Notes under the pieces: model-generated
Seen by the model: only the letters and a program-made list of their open reading frames with translations
Told to the model about the DNA's origin: nothing
Database searches by the model: none
Made by a program: the position numbers and the translations under genes
From: Edaphochlamys debaryana
Taxonomy: Eukaryota > Chlorophyta > Chlorophyceae > Chlamydomonadales
DNA length: 64,000 bases
Direction: 5' to 3'
NCBI GenBank assembly: GCA_016858145.1
Contig: JAEHOE010000205.1
Span: 80,285 to 144,284 of the forward strand
Shown here: in pieces, positions 53,151 to 64,000 of the stretch
Layout: the number at the start of each line of letters is the position of its first letter
Position numbering within the stretch: the stretch's first letter is position 1

Positions 53151-54620
53151 CCTCTCCCTCCAGTCCGCCTTGATGACCATGGGTGCGCCAGGCCAGCCGG
53201 CAGACACGGGCCCGGCCGCAATGCACACGCTCGTCCACTGTCTCCCCCCCCCAGGCAGACTCGGCCATCCCGGACAGCGACACAAGCAGCGGTCCGGCAG
53301 CACAGAGGCGTCTAGAGACACCGTGCACAGGCGAAGGCCGAGACGACGCAGCGCCACCAAGCCACAGCGACAAGACCCCGCATCATCGGGCTCCGGCGGG
53401 CTGCCTGAGGACGAGCTCACGCACGGAGGTTGGGGAGCCCACACCCCAGCAGCGGCACCAGCTCCCTTCGCTGCGAGTCCCTCCTGCTGGTCACACCTAC
53501 GCCGCATGCCGTGGCGCATCGGAACCCCCGCGCAAGGTGCCGTGTACCTCGGCCCTCGCCCGGCCGTGCTGCCAGCCCCCGTCTACAGCTGCAGGCACCT
53601 CCCCCTGCGCCCCCCACCCAGAGGCTGTGCATCATCAGCTTGTCCGCACTTGGCGGCAGCGCCAAGCCCGCTCTGCAAGGACCAGGCCTGCGCAGCAACA
53701 TCGCGGTCGTGCGGCCGTGCCGCCCCGAGCTCGGCGAACGGCCACCCCGAGTCAGTCCCCCGGCTCCAACAGGGCCAAGTGCCCTTCCCATGTACGCGCG
53801 CTCCCGTAGCATGGCCCTCACAGGAGCGAAGCTCCATGAAGGCGCCTGGCCCCCGCACGCGGACGGGTAGGAAGGCAAGGCGGGGCCCGGGCCCCCGCAC
53901 ACACGCGGCAGGTGCAACGCACAATCCTGCCCCTGCACCCGAGATGCTCTCGCCCCCGCTTTCCAAGGCAGCAGCCACGTGCCAGCAGCACGCAGCCACG
54001 CCTGCCCTCGCCTCTCCCTCCGAACCGCCTTGATGACCATGCGTGCGCCAGGCCAGCCGGCAGACACGGGCCCCGCCGCAATGCACACGCTCGTCCACTG
54101 TCTCCCCCCCCCCCCAGGCAGACTCGGCCATCCCGGACAGCGACACAAGCAGCGGTCCGGCAGCACAGAGGCGTCTAGAGACACCGTGCACAGGCGAAGG
54201 CCGAGACGACGCAGCGCCACCAAGCCACAGCGACAAGACCCCGCATCATCGGGCTCCGGCGGGCTGCCTGAGGACGAGCTCACGCACGGAGGTTGGGGAG
54301 CCCACACCCCAGCAGCGGCACCAGCTCCCTTCGCTGCGAGTCCCTCCTGCTGGTCACACCTACGCCGCATGCCCTGGGGCAACCCCCGCGCAAGGTGCCG
54401 TGTACCTCGGCCCTCGCTCGGCCGTGCTGCCAGCCCCCGTCCAGCTGCAGGCAAGGCCCCCTGCGCCCCCCACCCAGAGGCTGTGCATCATCAGCATGTC
54501 CGCACTTGGCGGCAGCGCCAAGCCCGCCCTGCACGGACCAGGCCGCTTGGTCCTCTCAAGGCCACACGGCCAAGCTGCATCTGCTCCCCCAAGCTGCGTG
54601 GGGAGCCCGCTCCACCGCCC
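53150..54620 (-). repeat. ~0.86-kb satellite, inverted-orientation monomers
   Basis: Nearly two monomers; TTGATGACCATG recurs at about 53171 and 54030. They are the reverse complement of the monomers right of 54.64 kb. Long ORFs on both strands are GC-rich repeat artefacts. Confidence 0.92.
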
Positions 54621-54639
54621 ACGCGGGGCGGTCCGCTCA

Positions 54640-57600
54640 CCGCCGGCCGCGTGTGTGCGGGGGCCCGGGCCCCGCCTTGCCTTCCTACCCGTCCGCGTGC
54701 GGGGGCCAGGCGCCTTCATGGAGCGTCGCTCCTGTGAGGGCCATGCTACGGGAGCGCGCGTACATGGGAAGGGCACTTGGCCCTGCTGCAGCCGGGGGGC
54801 TGACCGGGGGTGGCCATTCGCCGAGCTCGGGGCGGCACGGCCGCACGACCGCGATGTTGCTGCGCAGTCCGGCGCTTTCATCAGCGTGACTGCCTGTCCT
54901 CGTGTCATAGGTGACCCCCCTGCCTGCACTTTCAGCCTTTCTTTCGCGGGTCTGCAGCTTACCAAGATGCGCGACCCTCGCTCTGTCCGCCTTTCGCGCT
55001 TCATTCCATTGCGTGCCCCGATTGACGCTCTACCTTGACATGAATCCGGTCAGCCTCAACCAGAGCGCTCGCTTCACTGGCTCGCAAAAGAAGAAGAGTC
55101 TTCGCGCCAATCCCCACGACGAACTCGCGACCCGTCGTCGGCCGCTGCATATGACAGCTAGAGCACCTGTCTACGACTCTGCAGCTCGACAAGGGCGCAC
55201 GCGCTCACCAAGCCTGCATCGATGGGCGCGCTCGCGGAGCACCGCGCGGCTGCATCAAGCAGCAGCCTGGAGGCTCTGTCATCGCCTGGGTGAGGTTTCC
55301 ACAACGGCTGGCAAGGAGCTGGGGTCCGACGAAGTCCGGGCGTGTGGGGGACGCCACCCCAAGCCGGCCCCTGGCAGGCCCTGGCCTTACACCTTGCACT
55401 TCCCGGGTGTTGTGTCACGGCAGCAGGCTTCCGTGGGGGTCTGATCCACGTGGCACCGCCTCGAGAGGCAGGTGCACGCGCAGCTGCGTGGGGTCCGGAG
55501 CTCAGCGGCGGAAGGCATCCGCTGCAGACGGCCGTGGCCGTGGCGGGGCCACACGCGGGGGGGCCTCGGCCTGGTGCTCTGGCCCCCGCCCGGCTCTGGT
55601 CCCCCGCCCGGCTCAAGGTCTCCAGTGTGAGTCCTTCAGCGCCCATCCGCAGGGGTCCTGGGGCTTGCCTGCACGCGGAGTGGGCGGTGGAGCGGGCTCC
55701 CACGCAGCTTGGGGGAGCAGAGGCATCTTGGCCGTGTGGCCTTGAGAGGACCAAGCGGCCTGGTCCTTGCAGGGCGGGCTTGGCGCTGCCGCCAAGTGCG
55801 GACAAGCTGATGATGCACAGCCTCTGGAGGGGGGCAAGGCGGGGCCCGGGCCCCCGCACACACGCGGCCGGTGAGCGGACCGCCCCGCGTGGGCGGTGGA
55901 GCGGGCTCCCCACGCAGCTTGGGGGAGCAGATGCAGCTTGGCCGTGTGGCCTTGAGAGGACCAAGCGGCCTGGTCCGTGCAGGGCGGGCTTGGCGCTGCC
56001 GCCAAGTGCGGGACATGCTGATGATGCACAGCCTCTGGGTGGGGGGCGCAGGGGGCCTTGCCTGCAAGCTGGACGGGGGCTGGCAGCACGGCCGAGCGAG
56101 GGCCGAGGTACACGGCACCTTGCGCGGGGGTTCCGATGCGCCACGGCATGCGGCGTAGGTGTGACCAGCAGGAGGGACTCGCAGCGAAGGGAGCTGGTGC
56201 CGCTACTGGGGTGTGGGCTCCCCAACCTCCGTGCGTGAGCTCGTCCTCAGGCAGCCCGCCGGAGCCCGATGATGCGGGGTCTTGTCGCTGTGGCTTGGTG
56301 GCGCTGCGTCGTCTCGGCCTTCGCCTGTGCACGGTGTCTCTAGACGCCTCTGTGCTGCCGGACCGCTGCTTGTGTCGCTGTCCGGGATGGCCGAGTCTGC
56401 CTGGGGGGGGGAGACAGTGGACGAGCGTGTGCATTGCGGCGGGGCCCGTGTCTGCCGGCTGGCCTGGCGCACGCATGGTCATCAAGGCGGATTGGAGGGA
56501 GAGGCAAGGGCAGGCGTGGCTGCGTGCTGCTGGCACGTGGCTGCTGCCTTGGAAAGCGGGGGCGAGAGCATCTCGGGTGCAGGGGCAGGATTGTGCGTTG
56601 CACCTGCCGCGTGTGTGCGGGGGCCCGGGCCCCGCCTTGCCTTCCTACCCGTCCGCGTGCGGGGGCCAGGCGCCTTCATGGAGCTTCGCTCCTGTGAGGG
56701 CCATGCTACGGGAGCGCGCGTACATGGGAAGGGCACTTGGCCCTGTTGGAGCCGGGGGACTGACTCGGGGTGGCCGTTCGCCGAGCTCGGGGCGGCACGG
56801 CCGCACGCACGACCGCGATGTTGCTGCGCAGTCCGGCGCTTTCATCAGCGTGACTGCCTGTCCTCGTGTCATAGGTGATCCCCCTGCCTGCACTTTCAGC
56901 CTTTCTATCTGCAGCTTACCAAGATGCGCGACCTCGCTCTGTCCGCCTTTCGCGCTTCATACCATTGCGTGCCCCGATTGACGCTCTACCTTGACATGAA
57001 TCCGGTCAGCCTCAATACCAGAGCGCTCGCTTCACTGGCTCGCAAAAGAAGAAGAGTCTTCGCGCCATCCCACGACCGAACTCGCGACCCGTCGTCGGCC
57101 GCTGCATATGACAGCTAGAGCACCTGTCTACGACTCTGCAGCTCGACAAGGGGCGCACGCGCTCACCAAGCCTGCATCGATGGGCGCGCTCGCGGAGCAC
57201 CGCGCGGCTGCATCAAGCAGCAGCCTGGAGGCTCTGTCATCGCCTGGGTGAGGTTTCCACAACGGCTGCAAGGAGCTGGGGTCCGACGAAGTCCGGGCGT
57301 GTGGGGGGACGCCACCCAAGCCGCCCCCTGGCAGGCCAGGCTTACGCCTTGCACTTCCCGGGTGTTGTTGTCGCGGCAGCAGGCTTCGTGGGGGTCTGTT
57401 CCACGTGGCACCGCCTCGAGAGGCAGGTGCAACGCGCAGCTGCGTGGGGTCCGGAGCTCAGCGGCGGATAGGCATCCGCTGCAGGACGGCCGTGGCCGTG
57501 GCGGGGGCCACACGCGGGGGGGCCTCGGCCTGGTGCTCTGGCCCCCGCCCGGCTCTGGTCCCCCGCCCGGCTCAAGGTCTCCAGTATGAGTCCTTCAGCG

Positions 57601-60600
57601 CCCATCCGCAGGGGTCCCTGGGGCTTGCCTGCACGCGGAGTGAGCGGTGGAGCGGGCTCCCCACGCAGCTTGGGGGAGCAGATGCAGCTTGGCCGTGTGG
57701 CCATGAGAGGACCACGCGGCCTGGTCCTTGCAGAGCGGGCTTGGCGCTGCCGCCAAGTGCGGACAAGCTGATGATGCACAGCCTCTGGGTGGGGGGCGCA
57801 GGGGGAGGTGCCTGCAGCTGTAGACGGGGGCTGTCAGCACGGCCGGGCGAGGGCCGAGGTACACGGCAACCTTGCGCGGGGGTTCCGATGCGCCACGGCA
57901 TGCGTCGTAGGTGTGACCAGCAGGAGGGACTCGCAGCGAAGGGAGCTGGTGCCGCTGCTGGGGTGTGGGCTCCCCAACCTCCGTGCGTGAGCTCGTCCTC
58001 AGGCAGCCCGCCGGAGCCCGATGATGCGGGGTCTTGTCGCTGTGGCTTGGGTGGCGCTGCGTCGTCTCGGCCTTCGCCTGTGCACCAGTGTTGCTATCTT
58101 CCGTGGCGAGGGTTTCGAAAATCCCAGATCTTTTCTGGTCGGCGGGGCCGAAGTGTTCGTTGGCGGACAGATCTTTTTGCGCCCGTATGGGTCAAAGTTT
58201 ACGTCCAGGACCCCGTTGAGGTGGGGTTCGTGGCTGGTGCGGACGCCTGCCCCGCCCAGACCCCCATGCGCCCGCCGCAACGCTGCCTTTTGGCAGCCAG
58301 CGCATTGTGGCACACAGTCTTTCACTGCCCCCTCAGCAGCCCTCAAGGGCCCCCACCCCCCGGGCTGGCCCAGGACCCCAGAACTTTTGGGCGGCGCGGA
58401 GCCCAAAGTTCTTTGGCGGACAGAACTTTACGTGGATTCCAAGGAATTGTTCCATTTTCCCAGATCTTTTCGCCGCAAATCGCCAGAAATGTTAACAGCC
58501 AACGTAAACTTTTTCTTGAAACCGAAACAGATAGCAACACTGCTGTGCACGGTGTCTCTAGACGCCTCTGTGCTGCCGGACCGCTGCTTGTGTCGCTGTC
58601 CGGGATGGCCGAGTCTGCCTGGGGGGGGGAGTGGGGGAGACAGTGGACGAGCGTGTGCATTGCGGCGGGGCCCGTGTCTGCCGGCTGGCCTGGCGCACGC
58701 ATGGTCATCAAGGCGGTTCGGTAGGGAGAGGCGAGGGCAGGCGTGGCTGCGTGCTGCTGGCACGTGGCTGCTGCCTTGGAAAGCGGGGGCGAGAGCATCT
58801 CGGGTGCAGGGCAGGATTGTGCGTTGCACCTGCCGCGTGTGTGCGGGGGCCCGGGCCCCGCCTTGCCTTCCTACCCGTCCGCGTTGTGGGGGCCAGGCGC
58901 CTTCATGGAGCTTCGCTCCTGTGAGGGCCATGCTACGGGAGCGCGCGTACATGGGAAGGGCACTTGGCCCTGTTGGAGCCGCGGGACTGACTCGGGGTGG
59001 CCGTTCGCCGAGCTCGGGGCGGCACGGCCGCACGACCGCGATGTTGCTGCGCAGGCCTGGTCCTTGCAGAGCGGGCTTGGCGCTGCCGCCAAGTGCGGAC
59101 AAGCTGATGATGCACAGCCTCTGGGTGGGGGGCGCAGGGGGAGGTGCCTGCAGCTGTAGACGGGGGCTGTCAGCACGGCCGGGCGAGGGCCGAGGTACAC
59201 GGCACCTTGCGCGGGGTTCCGATGCGCCACGGCATGCGGCGTAGGTGTGACCAGCAGGAGGGACTCGCAGCGAAGGGAGCTGGTGCCCGCTGCTGGGGTG
59301 TGGGCTCCCCAACCTCCGTGCGTGAGCTCGTCCTCAGGCAGCCCGCCGGAGCCCGATGATGCGGGGTCTTGTCGCTGTGGCTTGGTGGCGCTTGCGTCGT
59401 GTCGGCCTTCGCATGTGCACGGTGTCTCTAGACGCCTCTGTGCTGCCGGACCGCTGCTTGTGTCGCTGTCCGGGATGGCCGAGTCTGCCTGGGGGGGGGG
59501 AGACAGTGGACGAGCGTGTGCATTGCGGCGGGGCCCGTGTCTGCCGGCTGGCCTGGCGCACGCATGGTCATCAAGGCGGTTCGGAGGAGAGGCGAGGAGG
59601 GCAGGCGTGGCTGCGTGCTGCTGGCACGTGGCTGCTGCCTTGGAAAGCGGGGGCGAGAGCATCTCGGGTGCAGGGGCAGGATTGTGGCGTTGCACCTGCC
59701 GCGTGTGTGCGGGGGCCCGGGCCCCGCCTTGCCTTCCTACCCGTCCGCGTGCGGGGGCCAGGCGCTTCATGGAGCTTCGCTCTGTGAGGGCCATGCTACG
59801 GGAGCGCGCGTACATGGGAAGGGCACTTGGCCCTGTTGGAGCCGGGGGACTGACTCGGGGTGGCCGTTCGCCGAGCTCGGGGCGGCACGGCCGCACGACC
59901 GCGATGTTGCTGCGCAGGCCTGGTCCTTGCAGAGCGGGCTTGGCGCTGCCGCCAAGTGCGGACAAGCTGATGATGCACAGCCTCTGGGTGGGGGGCGCAG
60001 GGGGAGGTGCCTGCAGCTGTAGACGGGGGCTGTCAGCACGGCCGGGCGAGGGCCGAGGTACACGGCACCTTGCGCGGGGGTTCCGATGCGCCACGGCATG
60101 CGGCGTAGGTGTGACCAGCAGGAGGGACTCGCAGCGAAGGGAGCTGGTGCCGCTGCTGGGGTGTGGGCTCCCCAACCTCCGTGCGTGAGCTCGTCCTCAG
60201 GCAGCCCGCCGGAGCCCGATGATGCGGGGTCTTGTCGCTGTGGCTGGTGGCGCTGCGTCGTGTCGGCCTTCGCCTGTGCACGGTGTCTAGACGCCTCTGT
60301 GCTGCCGGACCGCTGCTTGTGTCGCTGTCCGGGATGGCCGAGTCTGCCTGGGGGGGGGGGGAGACAGTGGACGAGCGTGTGCATTGCGGCGGGGCCCGTG
60401 TCTGCCGGCTGGCCTGGCGCACGCATGGTCATCAAGGCGGTTCGGAGGGAGAGGCGAGGGCAGGCGTGGCTGCGTGCTGCTGGCACGTGGCTGCTGCCTT
60501 GGAAAGCGGGGGCGAGAGCATCTCGGGTGCAGGGGCAGGATTGTGCGTTGCACCTGCCGCGTGTGTGCGGGGCCCGGGCCCCGCCTTGCCTTCCTACCCG

Positions 60601-63600
60601 TCCGCGTGCGGGGCCAGGCGCCTTCATGGAGCTTCGCTCCTGTGAGGGCCATGCTACGGGAGCGCGCGTACATGGGAAGGGCACTTGGCCCTGTTGGAGC
60701 CGGGGGACTGACTCGGGGTGGCCGTTCGCCGAGCTCGGGGCGGCACGGCCGCACGACCGCGATGTTGCTGCGCAGGCCTGGTCCTTGCAGAGCGGGCTTG
60801 GCGCTGCCGCCAAGTGCGGACAAGCTGATGATGCACAGCCTCTGGGTGGGGGGCGCAGGGGGGGGCCTGCAGCTGTAGACGGGGGCTGTCAGCACGGCCG
60901 GGCGAGGCCGAGGTACACGGCACCTTGCGCGGGGGTTCCGATGCGCCACGGCATGCGGCGTAGGTGTGACCAGCAGGAGGGACTCGCAGCGAAGGGAGCT
61001 GGTGCCGCTGCTGGGGTGTGGGCTCCCCAACCTCCGTGCGTGAGCTCGTCCTCAGGCAGCCCGCCGGAGCCCGATGATGCGGGGTCTTGTCGCTGTGGCT
61101 TGGTGGCGCTGCGTCGTCTCGGCCTTCGCCTGTGCACGGTGTCTCTAGACGCCTCTGTGCTGCCGGACCGCTGCTTGTGTCGCTGTCGGGATGGCCGAGT
61201 CTGCTGGGGGGGGGGGGAGACAGGACGAGCGTGTGCATTGCGGCGGGGCCCGTGTCTGCCGGCTGGCCTGGCGCACGCATGGTCATCAAGGCGGTTCGGA
61301 GGGAGAGGCGAGGGCAGGCGTGGCTGCGTGCTGCTGGCACGTGGCTGCTGCCTTGGAAAGCGGGGGCGAGAGCATCTCGGGTGCAGGGGCAGGATTGTGC
61401 GTTGCACCTGCCGCGTGTGTGCGGGGGCCCGGGCCCCGCCTTGCCTTCCTACCCGTCCGCGTGCGGGGGCCAGGCGCCTTCATGGAGCTTCGCTCCTGTG
61501 AGGCCATGCTACGGGAGCGCGCGTACATGGGAAGGGCACTTGGCCCTGTTGGAGCCGGGGGACTGACTCGGGGTGGCCGTTCGCCGAGCTCGGGGCGGCA
61601 CGGCCGCACGACCGCGATGTTGCTGCGCAGGCCTGGTCCTTGCAGAGCGGGCTTGGCGCTGCCGCCAAGTGCGGACAAGCTGATGATGCACAGCCTCTGG
61701 GTGGGGGGCGCAGGGGGAGGTGCCTGCAGCTGTAGACGGGGGCTGTCAGCACGGCCGGGCGAGGGCCGAGGTACACGGCACCTTGCGCGGGGGTTCCGAT
61801 GCGCCACGGCATGCGGCGGCGTAGGTGTGACCAGCAGGAGGGACTCGCAGCGAAGGGAGCTGGTGCCGCTGCTGGGGTGTGGGCTCCCCAACCTCCGTGC
61901 GTGAGCTCGTCCTCAGGCAGCCCGCCGGAGCCCGATGATGCGGGGTCTTGTCGCTGTGGCTTGTGCGCTGCGTCGTGTCGGCCTTCGCCTGTGCACGGTG
62001 TCTCTAGACGCCTCTGTGCTGCCGGACCGCTGCTTGTGTCGCTGTCCGGGATGGCCGAGTCTGCCGGGGGGGGGGAGACAGTGGACGAGCGTGTGCATTG
62101 CGGCGGGGCCCGTGTCTGCCGGCTGGCCTGGCGCACGCATGGTCATCAAGGCGGTTCGGAGGGAGAGGCGAGGGCAGGCGTGGCTGCGTGCTGCTGGCAC
62201 GTGGCTGCGCCCTTGGAAAGCGGGGGCGAGAGCATCTCGGGTGCAGGGGCAGGATTGTGCGTTGCACCTGCCGCGTGTGTGCGGGGGCCCGGGCCCCGCC
62301 TTGCCTTCCTACCCGTCCGCGTGCGGGGGCCAGGCGCCTTCATGGAGCTTCGCTCCTGTGAGGGCCATGCTACGGGAGCGCGCGCGTACATGGAAGGGCA
62401 CTTGGCCCTGTTGGAGCCGGGGGACTGACTCGGGGGGGCCGTTCGCCGAGCTCGGGGCGGCACGGCCGCACGACCGCGATGTTGCTGCGCAGGCCTGGTC
62501 CTTGCAGAGCGGGCTTGGCGCTGCCGCCAAGTGCGGACAAGCTGATGATGCACAGCCTCTGGGTGGGGGGCGCAGGGGAGGTGCCTGCAGCTGTAGACGG
62601 GGGCTGTCAGCACGGCCGGGCGAGGGCCGGTACACGGCACCTTGCGCGGGGGTTCCGATGCGCCACGGCATGCGGCGTAGGTGTGACCAGCAGGAGGGGA
62701 CTCGCAGCGAAGGGAGCTGGTGCCGCTGCTGGGGTGTGGGCTCCCCAACCTCCGTGCGTGAGCTCGTCCTCAGGCAGCCCGCCGGAGCCGATGATGCGGG
62801 GTCTTGTCGCTGTGGCTTGGTGGCGCTGCGTCGTCTCGGCTTCGCCTGTGCACGGTGTCTCTAGACGCCTCTGTGCTGCCGGACCGCTGCTTGTGTCGCT
62901 GTCCGGGATGGCGAGTCTGCCGGGGGGGGGGAGACAGTGGACGAGCGTGTGCATTGCGGCGGGGCCCGTGTCTGCCGGCTGGCCTGGCGCACGCATGGTC
63001 ATCAAGGCGGTTCGGAGGGAGAGGCGAGGGCAGGCGTGGCTGCGTGCTGCTGGCACGTGGCTGCTGCCTTGGAAAGCGGGGGCGAGAGCATCTCGGGTGC
63101 AGGGGCAGGATTGTGCGTTGCACCTGCCGCGTGTGTGCGGGGGCCCGGGCCCGCCTTGCCTACCCGTCCCGTGCGGGGGGCCAGGCGCCTTCATGGAGCT
63201 TCGCTCCTGTGAGGGCCATGCTACGGGAGCGCGCGTACATGGGAAGGGCACTTGGCCCTGTTGGAGCCGGGGGACTGACTCGGGGTGGCCGTTCGCCGAG
63301 CTCGGGGCGGCACGGCCGCACGACCGCGATGTTGCTGCGCAGGCCTGGTCCTTGCAGAGCGGGCTTGGCGCTGCCGCCAAGTGCGGACAAGCTGATGATG
63401 CACAGCCTCTGGGTGGGGGGCGCAGGGGGAGGTGCCTGCAGCTGTAGACGGGGCTGTCAGCACGGCCGGGCGAGGGCCGAGGTACACGGCATCTTGCGCG
63501 GGGGTTCCGATGCGCCACGGCATGCGGCGTAGGTGTGACCAGCAGGAGGGACTCGCAGCGAAGGGAGCTGGTGCCGCTGCTGGGGTGTGGGCTCCCCAAC

Positions 63601-64000
63601 CTCCGTGCGTGAGCTCGTCCTCAGGCAGCCCGCCGGAGCCCGATGATGCGGGGGTCTTGTCGCTGTGGCTTGGTGGCGCTGCGTCGTCTCGGCCTTCGCC
63701 TGTGCACGGTGTCTCTAGACGCCTCTGTGCTGCCGGACCGCTGCTTGTGTCGCTGTCCGGGATGGCCGAGTCTGCCTGGGGGGGGGGAGACAGTGGACGA
63801 GCGTGTGCATTGCGGCGGGGGCCCGTGTCTGCCGGCTGGCCTGGCGCACGCATGGTCATCAAGGCGGTTCGGAGGGAGAGGCGAGGGCAGGCGTGGCTGC
63901 GTGCTGCTGGCACGTGGCTGCTGCCTTGGAAAGCGGGGGCGAGAGCATCTCGGGTGCAGGGGCAGGATTGTGCGTGCACCTGCCGCGTGTGTGCGGGGGG
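54640..64000 (+). repeat. ~0.86-kb satellite array, runs off the window
   Basis: The marker CATGGTCATCAAGGCGG lies at about 56474, 58700, 59565, 60425, 61279, 62138, 62998 and 63852, giving a regular 854-860-bp period from 58.7 kb on. Left of this the array is rearranged: a segment of about 750 bp (54880-55630) is duplicated at 56862-57600, and partial monomers occur at 55620-56050. Monomers differ by scattered 1-3-bp indels, especially in G runs. Each carries GTGCGGGGGCCCGGGCCCCG, a strong palindrome. Confidence 0.95.
58086..58542. mobile_element. hAT-type MITE with 13-bp TIRs and 8-bp target-site duplication
   Basis: Begins CAGTGTTGCTATC and ends GATAGCAACACTG, exact 13-bp inverted termini. 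It is flanked on both sides by CTGTGCAC (58078-58085 and 58543-58550), an 8-bp duplication of satellite sequence that is single-copy in the neighbouring monomers. 457 bp long, no coding capacity. Internal direct repeats CCCAGATCTTTTC (near 58120 and 58459) and GGCGGACAGA. TIR and TSD length fit the hAT superfamily. Confidence 0.93.

Noticed and set aside
53170..63980. Open frames up to 471 codons in the 0.86-kb satellite
   Set aside because: They occur on both strands, change frame with every small indel between monomers and match no family.

Overview
The window looks like nuclear DNA of a volvocine green alga (Chlamydomonas/Volvox group). The evidence is high GC, many short phase-matched GT..AG introns inside small exons, a pherophorin-type extracellular-matrix gene, a TGTAA poly(A)-type signal, a split-direct-repeat tyrosine-recombinase retrotransposon of the kind known from volvocine algae, and a large amount of satellite DNA. 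The species cannot be named from the sequence alone. I recognised no rRNA, tRNA or CRISPR locus.

Layout. 0.5-2.0 kb: 81-bp minisatellite. 2.6-5.2 kb (-): pherophorin-like gene or gene fragment without recognisable ends. 5.5-9.8 kb: no gene seen. 9.8-13.2 kb (-): secreted subtilisin-fold protein in 11 exons, with substitutions at all four catalytic positions and a frame-disrupting 4-bp duplication in exon 1. 13.4-17.5 kb: dispersed repeats, hairpin units and a polypurine tract. 17.5-20.8 kb: 76-bp satellite, bracketed at a distance by a 36-bp inverted repeat. 21.2-22.7 kb (-): small multi-exon membrane protein of unknown family. 26.1-28.4 kb (-): 11-exon secretory-pathway glycosyltransferase with a DxD motif. 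29.6-32.2 kb (+): spliced DDE transposase whose intron carries, on the opposite strand, an AT-hook plus PD-(D/E)XK-like nuclease ORF. 36-38 kb: tandem repeats, including an apparently perfect 265-bp duplication. 39.1-40.3 kb (+): low-complexity hypothetical gene with a TGTAA signal. 40.4-49.6 kb: two nested split-direct-repeat sets. The inner one (42820-49452, -) is a complete-looking retroelement in the order A1-gag-RT/RNaseH-PHD/tyrosine recombinase-B1-A2-B2. 50.7-51.8 kb: arrays of hairpin-forming units. 53.2-64 kb: a roughly 0.86-kb satellite that switches orientation near 54.6 kb and carries one clean hAT-type MITE insertion.

How it fits together. Five host-type genes (pherophorin, pseudo-subtilase, membrane protein, glycosyltransferase, 39-kb gene) sit as islands in repeats. 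Three of them (pherophorin, subtilase-like, glycosyltransferase) are predicted or inferred secretory-pathway proteins, but no operon-like logic links them. The two mobile systems are the best candidates for undescribed biology: the transposase with its intron-nested antisense nuclease, and the nested retroelement whose PHD-recombinase frame is separated from the RT frame only by one in-frame TGA.

Exon models were built by hand from splice signals and codon-phase agreement. They need transcript support.
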